A DNA stretch of 64,000 nucleotides from BOG-908 sp963692875 (GTDB lineage: Bacteria; Pseudomonadota; Alphaproteobacteria; Acetobacterales; Acetobacteraceae): the NCBI GenBank assembly GCA_965198755.1, contig OZ240673.1:3596001-3660000 (forward strand). The letters are read 5' to 3'. A model generated the notes under the pieces. It saw nothing but the letters and a program-made list of their open reading frames with translations, was not told the DNA's origin and did no database searches. Numbering within the stretch: position 1 is the first letter of the stretch; the number at the start of each line of letters is the position of its first letter. Shown here piece after piece: positions 17,059 to 28,098 of the stretch. Made by a program: the position numbers and the translations under genes.

Positions 17059-18846
17059 ATGCATCCCTACCGGACCCACACCTGCGGCGCTCTGCGCGCC
17101 ACCGACGCGGGCAGCCAGGCGCGCCTGTCCGGCTGGATCCACAGCAAACGCGACCATGGTGGCCTGTTGTTCGTCGATTTGCGCGACCATTACGGCCTGA
17201 CGCAGATCGTCTTCCCAAACGGCTCGCCGGCGATGGCGACCGCCGACGGCCTGCGGGTGGAAAGCGTGATCACGGTGACCGGCGACGTGGTGGCGCGTGC
17301 GGAGGCCACCCGCAACCCGCGCCTGCCCACCGGCGACGTGGAGCTGGTGGCGCGCGAGATCGCCGTGCAGTCCACCGCCGACGTGCTGCCGATGCAGGTG
17401 GCCGGCGGTGAGAGCTTCTCCGACGAGACGCGGCTGGCACACCGCTACATCGACCTGCGGCGCGAGCGCGTGCACGCCAACATGATGTTGCGCGCCCAGG
17501 TGATCGCGTCGATCCGCCGGCGCATGGTGGAGCAGGGTTTCACCGAGTTCCAGACGCCGATTCTGACCGCCAGCTCGCCGGAAGGTGCGCGCGACTTCCT
17601 GGTGCCGGCGCGCAACCATCCAGGCAAGTTCTACGCCTTGCCGCAGGCGCCACAGCAGTTCAAGCAGTTGCTGATGGTGGCCGGGTTCGACCGTTACTTC
17701 CAGATCGCGCCGTGTTTCCGCGACGAAGCCAGCCGTGCCGACCGCAGCCCGGGCGAGTTCTACCAGCTCGACCTCGAGATGAGCTACGTGACGCAGGACG
17801 ACGTGTTCGACGCGGTGGCCCCGGTGATCGCCGGCACGTTCGAGGAGTTCGCCCGCGGCCGCGCGGTGGACAAGCCGCCGTTCGTTCGCATTCCATACGA
17901 CGAGGCGCTGCTGCGCTACGGCTCGGACAAGCCGGATCTGCGCAACCCGCTGCGCATCACCGACGTCACCGCACACTTCGCCGGCAGCGGCTTCGGCCTG
18001 TTCGCCAAGATCGCAGCGTCCGGCGGCATCGTTCGCGCCATACCCGCGCCTGGCGCAGGCCCGCGGCCGCGCGGCTTCTTCGACAAGCTGAACGAGTGGG
18101 CGCGCGCGGAAGGTGCCGGCGGCCTCGGCTACATCATCTGCGAGGCCGACGGTGCCAAAGGCCCGATCGCGAAGAACCTTGAGCCGGACAGGCTGGAAGC
18201 GATCCGCGCCGCCTGCAGCTTGCAGCCTGGCGACGCAGTGTTCTTCGCCGCCGGCAAGCACGAGGACGCGCAGAAATTCGCCGGTGCCGTGCGCAACCGC
18301 ATCGGCCAGGAGCTCGACCTTTACGAAAAGGACGCGTTCCGCTTCTGCTGGGTGGTGGACTTCCCGATGTACGAGCTGAACGAGGAGACCGGGCAGATCG
18401 ACTTCTCGCACAACCCGTTCAGCATGCCACAGGGCGGGATGGAGGCGCTGCGGAACCAGGACCCGCTCACCATCAAGGCCTACCAGTACGACATCGTCTG
18501 CAACGGCATCGAGCTGTCGTCGGGCGCCATCCGCAACCACCGGCCGGACGTGATGATCCGCGCATTCGAAATCGCCGGCTACACGCAGGCGGACGTGGAG
18601 GCGCGCTTCGGCGGCATGCTGAACGCGTTCCGCTACGGCGCGCCGCCGCATGGCGGGTCGGCGCCGGGCATCGACAGGATGGTGATGCTGCTGGCCGACG
18701 AGCCGAACATCCGCGAGGTGATCCTGTTTCCGCTCAACCAGCAGGGCGAGGATTTGCTGATGGGGGCGCCGGCGGAGGTGCCTGGGGCACGGTTGAAGGA
18801 GCTGTCGCTGAAGCTGGACTTGCCGCCGAAGGTCGTCAAAGGCTGA
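17059..18846 (+). CDS. aspS: Aspartyl-tRNA synthetase (probably non-discriminating)
   Basis: The protein has 595 residues and is a class IIb synthetase. An N-terminal anticodon-binding OB fold covers about 1-105. Motif 2 lies around FRDEASRADRSPGEFYQLD, the bacterial insertion (GAD) domain at about 280-410, and motif 3 in GIDRMVMLL. It charges tRNA-Asp. In the OB fold the loop reads KRDHGG; a His at this place is found in non-discriminating AspRS enzymes that also load Asp on tRNA-Asn, which then need GatCAB amidation. That specificity is an inference. ATG 17059 has a GAGG site 8 bases upstream. Confidence 0.95.
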   Translation: MHPYRTHTCGALRATDAGSQARLSGWIHSKRDHGGLLFVDLRDHYGLTQIVFPNGSPAMATADGLRVESVITVTGDVVARAEATRNPRLPTGDVELVAREIAVQSTADVLPMQVAGGESFSDETRLAHRYIDLRRERVHANMMLRAQVIASIRRRMVEQGFTEFQTPILTASSPEGARDFLVPARNHPGKFYALPQAPQQFKQLLMVAGFDRYFQIAPCFRDEASRADRSPGEFYQLDLEMSYVTQDDVFDAVAPVIAGTFEEFARGRAVDKPPFVRIPYDEALLRYGSDKPDLRNPLRITDVTAHFAGSGFGLFAKIAASGGIVRAIPAPGAGPRPRGFFDKLNEWARAEGAGGLGYIICEADGAKGPIAKNLEPDRLEAIRAACSLQPGDAVFFAAGKHEDAQKFAGAVRNRIGQELDLYEKDAFRFCWVVDFPMYELNEETGQIDFSHNPFSMPQGGMEALRNQDPLTIKAYQYDIVCNGIELSSGAIRNHRPDVMIRAFEIAGYTQADVEARFGGMLNAFRYGAPPHGGSAPGIDRMVMLLADEPNIREVILFPLNQQGEDLLMGAPAEVPGARLKELSLKLDLPPKVVKG

Positions 18847-19070
18847 GGCAAACTGCAACGCTGCCGATCGGCAGCAGTGCAAGCTACCAGCCAGCCAAGT
18901 GCGATGCGCACGCCCGCGCATAGGTCGCGCATGGTGAGGAGCAACAACCGTTGTTGCACCTTCGAGCCTTCGCCTCGACGACGCGCGGCCCGGATCGTAC
19001 GATAATAGCCTGACAGGGCGGATGTCCGGATGATAGAAGATGGTAGCCATCTCATAAGGTTGCCGAGCCC

Positions 19071-19514
19071 ATGCTGACACGTGCATTTCTCGTCCTGACT
19101 GCCGGAGCCATTGCTGCCATCGCGGCACCGGCGCACGCTACAACGCCGTTCATGGCTTCCGTGTCGGACACGAATTGCAACGGGAAGACCACCTGCACGC
19201 TGGCCTTCCCCGCTGTGGTGTCCGGCAAAAAGCTGACCATCCAGCACCTGTCGTGCAGCATCGTCACCAAGGGTGAGACGGGTTCGGTGTCGAGCTTCGT
19301 GCTGTCCACTGCGGGAAGCGGCATCGGCACGCCAGGCGACGTGTTTCCGGGTGCGCCGCTGGTGGAGGGCAGCAATATCGACACGTCGACTGCGGGTTCG
19401 ACGCTGTTCTACGTCAGCGCCAGCGACCAGCCTGTCGTGGCCATCACCTCCGGCGCGGCAATCCTGGGCGCTGCCGGCAACGGCTGCTTCATCAGTGGAA
19501 CCACGACGCCCTGA
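19071..19514 (+). CDS. Secreted hypothetical protein
   Basis: The gene encodes 147 residues with a clear Sec signal peptide: MLTRAFLVLTAGAIAAIAAP, then AHA as cleavage site near residue 23. The mature part is Ser/Thr/Gly-rich with three or four cysteines (NCNGKTTC, HLSCS, GNGCF) that could form disulfides, and it is predicted to be beta-rich. No family is recognised. It stands alone, 224 bp after aspS, and is followed by a repeat and the convergent gyrB. Nothing recognisable lies in the upstream gap. Confidence 0.7.
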   Translation: MLTRAFLVLTAGAIAAIAAPAHATTPFMASVSDTNCNGKTTCTLAFPAVVSGKKLTIQHLSCSIVTKGETGSVSSFVLSTAGSGIGTPGDVFPGAPLVEGSNIDTSTAGSTLFYVSASDQPVVAITSGAAILGAAGNGCFISGTTTP

Positions 19515-19529
19515 GTCGGGCCGGGCGAA

Positions 19530-19675
19530 GAAAGCAAGGCCTGCTTTTTTGAAAAAAAGCAGCAGAAAACTTTTATCTCGGCTGTCGCGGACTCTCCCAC
19601 AGCGAGCACTCAGGATACAAAAGTTTTTTGGTTCTTTTTTTCAAAAAAGAACCGCTTGCTTTCTTGCACGTCGCG
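19530..19675. repeat. Hairpin repeat, full copy
   Basis: The left hairpin has a CTGCT/AGCAG stem base, the central arm is GGCTGTCGCGGACTCTCCC, and the right hairpin is GGTTC/GAACC. It lies between the convergent secreted-protein gene and gyrB, where a bidirectional terminator would be useful. Confidence 0.85.
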
Positions 19676-19680
19676 CTGGA

Positions 19681-22128
<2,448 letters not shown>

Positions 22129-22239
22129 GCCGAGGAGTCACTCCGGGAGGGGTTGCGGGAGACTCAGCAATATAGCCATTCCACCGGCCGGACGCCAGCC
22201 GCAACCCGGCTTGCCGGGTTCTGGTCCTGATCACGCGCC

Positions 22240-22390
22240 AGGAAGCAAGGCCTGCTTTTTCGAAAAAAAGCAGCAAAAAACTTTTATCACGGCTGTCGCG
22301 GAGTTTCCCTCAGCGTGTACTCGAGGGAACAAAAGTTTTTTGGTTCTTTTTTTCAAAAAAGAACCGCTTGCCTTGACTTGCCTTCCTTCG
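22240..22390. repeat. Hairpin repeat, full copy
   Basis: The copy has a CTGCT/AGCAG left hairpin, a GGCTGTCGCGGAG arm and a GGTTC/GAACC right hairpin, very close to the copies at 1, 19.5 and 48.7 kb. It separates gyrB from the divergent tRNA-Leu. Confidence 0.85.
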
Positions 22391-22422
22391 CCCGTTACCA
22401 GCCGCCCTCCGTTGTTGCACCT

Positions 22423-22509
22423 GCCCCGGTGGCGGAATTGGTAGACGCGCAGGTTTCAGGTATCTGTGACCGCAAGGTCGTGGAAGTTCGAGTCTTCTCC
22501 GGGGCACCA
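22423..22509 (+). tRNA. tRNA-Leu (CAG anticodon)
   Basis: The acceptor stem GCCCCGG pairs with CCGGGGC, and ACCA is encoded at the 3' end. The D arm has GGCGGAATTGGTAGACGC. The anticodon arm is CAGGT-TTCAGGT-ATCTG with CAG in the loop. A long variable arm (TGACCGCAAGGTCGTG) identifies a class II tRNA, and the T arm has GTTCGAGTC. It reads CUG codons, the dominant Leu codon in these genes. The RNase D gene begins 23 bp downstream on the same strand. Confidence 0.96.
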
Positions 22510-22532
22510 ACAACGGCTTTTCCAGGCGCCGC

Positions 22533-23189
22533 ATGACCGTCCAGTTCAACTCGTCCGGCCCGATCCACCTCTACCGCGACGACCTGCCCGAGGGCCTCGA
22601 CCTCGGCCCGGTCGTCGCCGTGGACACCGAGACGATGGGCCTGAACCCGCATCGCGACCGGCTGTGCCTGGTGCAGCTCTCGTCCGGCGACGGCAGCGCG
22701 CACCTGGTGCAGGTGGTGCCCGAAGCGCTGGGCGGCCGCGGCTACGACTGCCCCAACCTCAAGCGCCTGCTGTCGGACACGGGCGTGGTCAAGCTGATGC
22801 ACTTCGCCCGGTTCGACGTCGGCGTGCTGCAGCACTGCCTCGGCATCACGGTCGCCCCCATCCGCTGCACTAAAATCGCGGCCAAGCTGGTGCGCACCTT
22901 CACCGACCGCCACGGCCTGCGCGATTTGTGCCGCGAGCTGCTGGGCGTGGAGATCTCCAAGCAGCAGCAGACGTCGGACTGGGGCGCGGCCGAGCTCACG
23001 CCCGAGCAGCTCAGCTATGCGGCATCCGACGTGCTGCACCTGCACGCGCTGTGGTCCCGCCTTGAGGCCCTGCTGGTGCGCGAAGGCCGGCACGAGCTGG
23101 CCGAGGCGTGTTTCACCTTCATGCCAGCCCGCACGCGGCTGGACCTGCTGGGCTACGAAGAGCCGGACATTTTTGCTCACCGGGCGTGA
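22533..23189 (+). CDS. Short RNase D-like 3'-5' exonuclease
   Basis: The protein has 218 residues and consists only of the DEDD exonuclease fold, without HRDC domains. Exo I is VVAVDTETMGLNP, Exo II is LMHFARFDVGVL and Exo III is YAASDVLHLHAL, so all metal-binding acids and the Tyr are present. It likely trims structured RNA. This compact form is common just upstream of lptC in alphaproteobacteria. It starts 23 bp after tRNA-Leu, so the tRNA transcript may run into it. It is distinct from the HRDC-bearing RNase D at 15.3 kb. Confidence 0.9.
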   Translation: MTVQFNSSGPIHLYRDDLPEGLDLGPVVAVDTETMGLNPHRDRLCLVQLSSGDGSAHLVQVVPEALGGRGYDCPNLKRLLSDTGVVKLMHFARFDVGVLQHCLGITVAPIRCTKIAAKLVRTFTDRHGLRDLCRELLGVEISKQQQTSDWGAAELTPEQLSYAASDVLHLHALWSRLEALLVREGRHELAEACFTFMPARTRLDLLGYEEPDIFAHRA

Positions 23190-23265
23190 CAATCGCCACC
23201 CCGGTAGCGTTCGGTGACACGCGTCTGATTGACCGGGCTTGGCTCGCTCCCATACTGGGAAGGGC

Positions 23266-23955
23266 ATGACGACGTTGAACGCGCTGCCTCCCGCTTCGCT
23301 ACCCGGGTCGTTGCCAGGGGCGCTGCAGGTGGCCTCGCCGGTCACGGCCTCCTGGTCCGGCGAGCGACGCGCCAGCCGGGCGCATCGGCGGGCCACGGTG
23401 CGGATTGCCAAGTACATCCTGCCGCTGTTTGCCCTGGCGCTGCTGTCCAGCATCGCCCTATGGCCGGAGCTCTCGCGCACCGTCGCCCAGGGGCGTGTCA
23501 CCTGGCGGCGCCTTACCGCCATCAGCGCCACCGCCGGGCAGATGCTGCGCCCCCGCTACCACGGGCTGGACGAGCACGGGCATCCCTACACCGTGTCGTC
23601 GGACACCGCCGACCGGGTCGGGCCGCTGCGGGTGAACCTCGCCAAGCCGGTGGGCGACATCACGATGGAGAACGGCACCTGGCTGCTGCTGAAGTCCAAA
23701 ACGGGCGTGTTCATCGAGCACGCCAACGAGCTGGACCTGGAGCACGCGGTGGTACTCTATCGCCAGGACGGCACGACGATGACGTCGGAGACCGCCACGA
23801 TGAACCTCAAGCAGGGGGCGGCCACCAGCAACGACTACACCCATGCCGAGGGGCCGTTCGGCGTGCTGGACGCGCAGGGCTTCACCATCGTGGACCGCGG
23901 CGGGGTGGTGCAGTTCCACGGCCCGTCGCACCTGGTGATGAATGCGGCACACTGA
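23266..23955 (+). CDS. lptC: LptC, LPS export periplasmic/inner-membrane subunit
   Basis: The protein has about 229 residues. A cytoplasmic N-terminus is followed by one membrane anchor at about residues 45-65 (YILPLFALALLSSIALWPEL) and a periplasmic beta-jellyroll domain with repeated short strands (DITMENGTWLLLKSKTG, VVLYRQDGTTMTSETATMN). This matches the LptC/YrbK family that hands lipopolysaccharide from LptBFG to LptA. The ATG at 23266 follows GGGAAGGG and is preferred over an upstream TTG. It precedes lptA and lptB on the same strand. Confidence 0.85.
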   Translation: MTTLNALPPASLPGSLPGALQVASPVTASWSGERRASRAHRRATVRIAKYILPLFALALLSSIALWPELSRTVAQGRVTWRRLTAISATAGQMLRPRYHGLDEHGHPYTVSSDTADRVGPLRVNLAKPVGDITMENGTWLLLKSKTGVFIEHANELDLEHAVVLYRQDGTTMTSETATMNLKQGAATSNDYTHAEGPFGVLDAQGFTIVDRGGVVQFHGPSHLVMNAAH

Positions 23956-24104
23956 GCGCGTGTCACTCGGGCGCCGCGTCGGACGCTGCCTCGTCGCCGC
24001 TCCTGCTACCAAGCGTGGCCTGCCCGCTCGCCCGATCGCCACTCTCCCCGTCGTCGAGTGCGTCTCGCCCAATTCCTGTTTGAACCGACGCGGCCTGCTT
24101 CGCC

Positions 24105-24215
24105 TCGAGCGCGCCGCGCTCGGCTTTGCTGGGCCCGAGCGCGCCGCGCTCGGCTATGCTGAACCCGAGCGCGCCGCGCTCGGCTTTGCCGGATACGAGC
24201 GCGCCGAGACCGGCT
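24105..24215. repeat. Tandem 30-bp repeat with internal palindrome
   Basis: Three and a half head-to-tail 30-bp units begin near 24105, 24135, 24165 and 24195. Each starts with GAGCGCGCCGCGCTC, a 15-base odd palindrome, followed by GGCTNTGC. The unit length is a multiple of three, so the reading frame stays open and would give ERAALGFAGP-like repeats. It lies between lptC and the probable lptA start. Confidence 0.8.
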
Positions 24216-24301
24216 GTTACGGCCAGCCCGGCTTGCGCGCCGTTTCCGCCGTTCAGCGCTACCTGCCCGCCCTCCATGTCGAATATGTGCCCGGCTCCTG
24301 T

Positions 24302-25462
24302 TTGAGCGGCCGGGACCTGCCCGCCCGTCGCCTCACGCGCGGTCTGCTGGCGCACCGTCTCGCCGGCAGCGCGCTTGCCGTCTGCCTGCTGGTGCCGGCG
24401 CTGGCCTGGGCGCAGGCGATCGACCTGTCGCATGGCGGCCCAGTGAACGTGACGGCGCTGGGCGGCATCGACTGGGATCAGGGTGCACAGACCGTGACCG
24501 CGCACGAGGACGCGCGTGCGGTCCGCGGCACCGCGACGGTGACCGCCGACGTGCTGGTCGCCCACTACCGCAAGAAGGCGGGTGCTGCGGGTGCCGCAGG
24601 TCCGGGCGCACCGCCACCTGGCGGGGTGCAAAAGGCGGCCGCCACCGCGCCGACGGCCGCCCCGGCTGATGCGGTCGCCCCGACCACCGAGGGCGACACC
24701 GGCAACAACGAGATCTACCGGCTGAACGCCGAGGGCCACGTGCACATCTACACCCAGACCGACCAGGCCTGGGGCGACCACGCCGTGTACGACATCGACC
24801 AGTCGGTGCTGGTGCTGACCGGCCACGGCCTGAAGCTGACCACACCCAGCGACCTGCTGACCGCGCGTGACGCCATGGAGTACTGGTCGGCCAAGCACAT
24901 GGCGGTGGCGCGCGGCGACGCCTCGGCCACCAGCAACGACGGCCGCCGCATCACCGGCGACGTGCTGGTGGGCTACACCGCCGACCCTAACGCGCCGCCG
25001 GCCGGCAAGGGCGTACCCACCCCGCCGCCGGCGAAGAAGCCGGCCGCCGCCGGCACCAACCCTGACTCGCCGGGCAAGCTGCAGCGGGTGGAAGCATACG
25101 GCCACGTGAAGGTGCGCACGCAGACGGAGATCGTCACCGGCGACCGCGGCGTCTACCTGCCCGACACCGGGCTGGCCCACGTGATCGGCAACGTCCACAT
25201 CACCCGCGGCGAGAACCAGCTGAACGGTGCGGCCGCGGTGGTGAACATGAAAACCGGCCTGGCGACGCTGACCCAGGTGCCCGGCACCCGGGTGGAGGGC
25301 TTGGTGGTGCCCAACGGATCGCCGTCGTCCTCACCCGCCGCCGGCCGGCCGGCCGGCCCGGGTGCCGCGGCCAAGCCTGGCAAATCCAAAACGTCACAGG
25401 CCAAGCCGCCACGAGCCAAGCCGGGTGACAGCGCCGGGTCTGCCGGCCGGGGGAGCCCATGA
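24302..25462 (+). CDS. lptA: LptA/OstA-like periplasmic LPS transport protein
   Basis: The product of about 386 residues has a signal peptide (LAGSALAVCLLVPALAWAQA) and OstA-type beta-jellyroll segments near NEIYRLNAEGHVHIYTQTDQ, AEIVTGDRGVYLPDTG-like repeats and a Pro/Ala/Lys-rich tail. LptA forms the periplasmic bridge that carries LPS to LptD. The frame is open from 23942, but a start there would put the signal peptide at residue 140; therefore TTG 24302 or GTG 24287 is preferred. Neither has a clear ribosome site, so the start is uncertain. Two low-complexity linkers make it longer than the E. coli protein. The end overlaps lptB by ATGA. Confidence 0.8.
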   Translation: MSGRDLPARRLTRGLLAHRLAGSALAVCLLVPALAWAQAIDLSHGGPVNVTALGGIDWDQGAQTVTAHEDARAVRGTATVTADVLVAHYRKKAGAAGAAGPGAPPPGGVQKAAATAPTAAPADAVAPTTEGDTGNNEIYRLNAEGHVHIYTQTDQAWGDHAVYDIDQSVLVLTGHGLKLTTPSDLLTARDAMEYWSAKHMAVARGDASATSNDGRRITGDVLVGYTADPNAPPAGKGVPTPPPAKKPAAAGTNPDSPGKLQRVEAYGHVKVRTQTEIVTGDRGVYLPDTGLAHVIGNVHITRGENQLNGAAAVVNMKTGLATLTQVPGTRVEGLVVPNGSPSSSPAAGRPAGPGAAAKPGKSKTSQAKPPRAKPGDSAGSAGRGSP

Positions 25463-26295
25463 CCGTCGATACAAGGCCCGTCTCCGCCCGCACCGCCGCA
25501 CCCGCCACCACCCGCAGCACCGATCCGGCCCAAGCCGATACCGGCCGCGACGGGCTACGCATGGTGCCGGGCAGCGCCGGGCTGATCGCCACCGGCGTGG
25601 GCAAGACCTACAAGAAGCGCCCCGTCGTGCGGAACGTCTCCGTGCAGGTCCGCCGCGGCGAGGCGGTGGGGCTGCTGGGCCCGAACGGCGCCGGCAAGAC
25701 CACCACCTTCTACATGATCGTGGGCTTGGTGCGGCCGGACACCGGCTCGATCACGCTGGACGGCGCCGACATCACCATGCTGCCGATGTACCGCCGCGCG
25801 CGCATGGGCATCGGCTACCTGCCCCAGGAGGCCAGCGTATTTCGTGGCCTCAACGTGGAGCAGAACATCCACGCGGCGCTGGAGGTGGTCGAACCCGACC
25901 CGGACGTGCGCGACCAGGCCTGCGACGCGCTGCTGGGCGAGTTCGGCATCGGCCACCTGCGCCGCACTCCGGCGCTGGCACTCTCCGGAGGCGAGCGGCG
26001 CCGGGTGGAGATCGCCCGCGCGCTGGCCACCCAGCCCAGCTACATCCTGCTCGACGAGCCGCTGGCCGGCATCGACCCGATCGCAGTGGGCGAAATACGC
26101 GACCTGGTGCGGCACCTGAAGCACCGCGGGCTCGGCGTGCTGATCACCGACCACAACGTGCGCGAGACGCTGGAAATCATCGACCGGGCCTACATCATGC
26201 ACGACGGGCAGGTGCTGATGGAGGGTGTGCCGCAGGAGGTGGTGGCGCATGCGGACGTGCGACGGGTTTATCTTGGCGAGAAGTTTTCGATGTAA
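25459..26295 (+). CDS. lptB: LptB, LPS export ABC-transporter ATPase
   Basis: The protein has 278 residues and is the ATPase that drives LPS extraction with LptFG. It shows Walker A GPNGAGKTT, Q-loop LPQEASVF, signature LSGGERRR, Walker B YILLDEPLAGID and H-loop TDHNVRET. An N-terminal Ala/Thr-rich extension of about 40 residues precedes the fold and is not typical of LptB. The start overlaps the lptA stop (ATGA). In many alphaproteobacteria rpoN follows lptB; here a repeat and ctaG follow instead. Confidence 0.95.
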   Translation: MTVDTRPVSARTAAPATTRSTDPAQADTGRDGLRMVPGSAGLIATGVGKTYKKRPVVRNVSVQVRRGEAVGLLGPNGAGKTTTFYMIVGLVRPDTGSITLDGADITMLPMYRRARMGIGYLPQEASVFRGLNVEQNIHAALEVVEPDPDVRDQACDALLGEFGIGHLRRTPALALSGGERRRVEIARALATQPSYILLDEPLAGIDPIAVGEIRDLVRHLKHRGLGVLITDHNVRETLEIIDRAYIMHDGQVLMEGVPQEVVAHADVRRVYLGEKFSM

Positions 26296-26430
26296 AAAAG
26301 CAAGCAAGCAGTTCTTTTTTGAAAAAAGGACCAAAAAACTTTTGGTCCCTAGGACCCGCGTTGTGGGAGAGTCCGCGACAGCCGTGATAAAAGTTTTTTG
26401 CTTCTTTTTTTCCAAAAAAGAAGGCCTTTA
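26296..26430. repeat. Hairpin repeat, full copy touching ctaG start
   Basis: The copy has an AGTTC/GGACC left hairpin, a GAGAGTCCGCGACAGCC arm and a CTTCT/AGAAG right hairpin. Its GAAGG sits 5 bases before the ctaG ATG and acts as the apparent ribosome binding site. Confidence 0.85.
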
Positions 26431-27011
26431 TGACGGACATGCGCATTCGAGCTAACCGTTGGACCACTGCTGCCCTGTTCTTCGGCGTTGTGGCCGTGAT
26501 GGGTGGAATTACCTCCTACTCCGTCACCCTCTACCGCCTGTTCTGCCAGGTGACAGGCGCGAACGGCACCACGCAGCGCGTTGCCGCCAACACCAGCAAG
26601 GCCAGCGACCGCATCGTCACCGTGTATTTCGACACGTCGGTGGCGCCGGGCATGCCGTGGCGGTTCGAGCCGTCGCAGCGCAGCGTGCGCGTGCATCTCG
26701 GCCAGGACGCGATGGCCTTCTTTGACGCCACCAACACGGCTGACCACGACGTGGTTGGTCACGCCACGTTCAACGTGACGCCGGAAAAGGTTGGCCTGTA
26801 TTTCAAGAAGGTTCAGTGCTTCTGCTTCACGGAGGAGCGGCTGCATCCCGGTGAGCACGAGCAGATGCCGGTGACGTTCTTCGTCGATCCGAAGCTGGCG
26901 ACGGACCCAAGCACTGCGGACGTGCACGAGATCACGCTCAGCTACACGTTCTTCGTGTCCAAGCGGCCGGGCGATGCGTTGGACGTGTCGAGGTTTGCGA
27001 AGAAAAGCTAA
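26430..27011 (+). CDS. ctaG: Cytochrome c oxidase assembly protein CtaG/Cox11
   Basis: The protein has 193 residues. One N-terminal membrane helix (TAALFFGVVAVMGGITSYSV) is followed by an immunoglobulin-like periplasmic domain. The copper-binding CFCF motif is visible near residue 130 in KKVQCFCFTEERL, and the first Cys (YRLFCQVTG) is conserved in the family. Cox11 delivers copper to the CuB site of cytochrome oxidase subunit I. No cox structural genes are adjacent. The ATG abuts the repeat, whose GAAGG is the only Shine-Dalgarno-like sequence. Confidence 0.95.
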   Translation: MTDMRIRANRWTTAALFFGVVAVMGGITSYSVTLYRLFCQVTGANGTTQRVAANTSKASDRIVTVYFDTSVAPGMPWRFEPSQRSVRVHLGQDAMAFFDATNTADHDVVGHATFNVTPEKVGLYFKKVQCFCFTEERLHPGEHEQMPVTFFVDPKLATDPSTADVHEITLSYTFFVSKRPGDALDVSRFAKKS

Positions 27012-27158
27012 GCGGTTCTTTTTTGAAAAAAAGAACCAAAAAACTTTTGGTCCTCTCGGTAGGGCCGTGTTGAAACTCTCGTTTCAACAGCCCGCGACAG
27101 CGATCCCAAAAGCTTTTTGCTTCTTTTTCTCGAAAAAGAAGGCCTTGCTTTCTTCCTA
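27008..27158. repeat. Hairpin repeat, full copy
   Basis: The copy has a GGTTC/GAACC left hairpin, a central arm with TCGTTTCAACAGCCCGCGACAGC, and a CTTCT right hairpin with a TCTCGA loop. It overlaps the ctaG stop region and lies between two convergent genes. Confidence 0.85.
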
Positions 27159-27171
27159 GCTTCTAATTGTT

Positions 27172-28098
27172 TCAGACCAGACCAGGCTGCCTGATCGTCC
27201 AGCCCAGCCCGTCCGCCAACGAAACGTCCGCGTTCACCCCCAACATCTCCCGCGCCCGCGCCGCCGAGCCGACGGAGCGGCGTATGTCTCCCGCCCGTGC
27301 CGGCCCGTGGTTGATACCGGCCGGCGTGCCGCAAACTCGGCCGAGCGTCTCCGCAAGTTGCAGGATCGACGTCTCCCGCCCGGTGCACACGTTGCTGACG
27401 TGGGCGCCCGGCGTGCTTACGAGGTAGGCCATGGCGGCGACCAGGTGCGCCACTACGTCGGCCACGTAGACGAAGTCCCGCGTCTGGCCGCCGTCGCCGT
27501 GCACGCTGACGCGCGCGCCGCGGCCGATGCGGTCGGCGAAGATGGAGATGACGCCGCTGTAGGGCGAGTTCGGATCCTGCCGCGGGCCGTAGACGTTGAA
27601 GAACCGCAACCCGAAGCTGGGCACGCCGTGCACGCCCCAGCCGACCGCGGCGTGCTGTTCGGAGCCGAGCTTGTCGGCGCCGTAGGCGGTCTGCGGGGCG
27701 CAGCGCAGGTCCTCGTGGGCCACCGCGTCGCCGATGTTGCCGTAAGTGGCCGCCGAGGAGGCGTAGACCACCGGCAGGTGCGCGATGCGGCAGGCATCCA
27801 GCACGGCGATGCTGCCGGTGAGGTTCACCCGGTGGGTGCCGGCCCAGTCCTCGTTGCCGCGGGCGACCGACGCGATGGCGGCCAGGTGGTAGCAGCCGGC
27901 GGCACCCTCCAGCGCGCGGCGCAGGGCGGCGGCGTCGCAGATGTCGGCCTGGGTCAGCTCGGCGCGCGGGTCGAGGTTGCGGCGATAGCCGGTGGAGAGG
28001 TCGTCGATGACCCTCACGGCATGACCGGCGGCGAGCAGCGCGTCGGTCAGGTGGGAACCGATGAACCCGGCGCCGCCGGTGACCACGAAGACGGCCAT
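27172..28098 (-). CDS. NAD-dependent sugar-nucleotide epimerase/dehydratase
   Basis: The protein has 308 residues in the extended SDR family, near UDP-glucose 4-epimerase. The NAD motif TGGAGFIGSHL is at 7-17. The catalytic residues are in ASSAATYGN (Ser/Thr) and the YxxxK pair in TAYGADKLGSEQ. The substrate part has FFNVYGPRQDPNSPYSGVIS. It probably supplies an activated sugar such as UDP-galactose or a relative for surface glycans. The exact substrate is not decided by the sequence. It is divergent from glmU. Confidence 0.88.
   Translation of the reverse strand: MAVFVVTGGAGFIGSHLTDALLAAGHAVRVIDDLSTGYRRNLDPRAELTQADICDAAALRRALEGAAGCYHLAAIASVARGNEDWAGTHRVNLTGSIAVLDACRIAHLPVVYASSAATYGNIGDAVAHEDLRCAPQTAYGADKLGSEQHAAVGWGVHGVPSFGLRFFNVYGPRQDPNSPYSGVISIFADRIGRGARVSVHGDGGQTRDFVYVADVVAHLVAAMAYLVSTPGAHVSNVCTGRETSILQLAETLGRVCGTPAGINHGPARAGDIRRSVGSAARAREMLGVNADVSLADGLGWTIRQPGLV

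Noticed and set aside
17038..19128. 696-codon minus-strand frame
   Set aside because: It mirrors aspS; His/Arg/Val-rich composition is typical of a GC-rich antisense frame.
24105..24215. CRISPR array
   Set aside because: The units are head-to-tail without unique spacers.
23942..24301. N-terminal extension of LptA
   Set aside because: It would bury the signal peptide at residue 140; the tandem repeats look like leader sequence. Not fully excluded.
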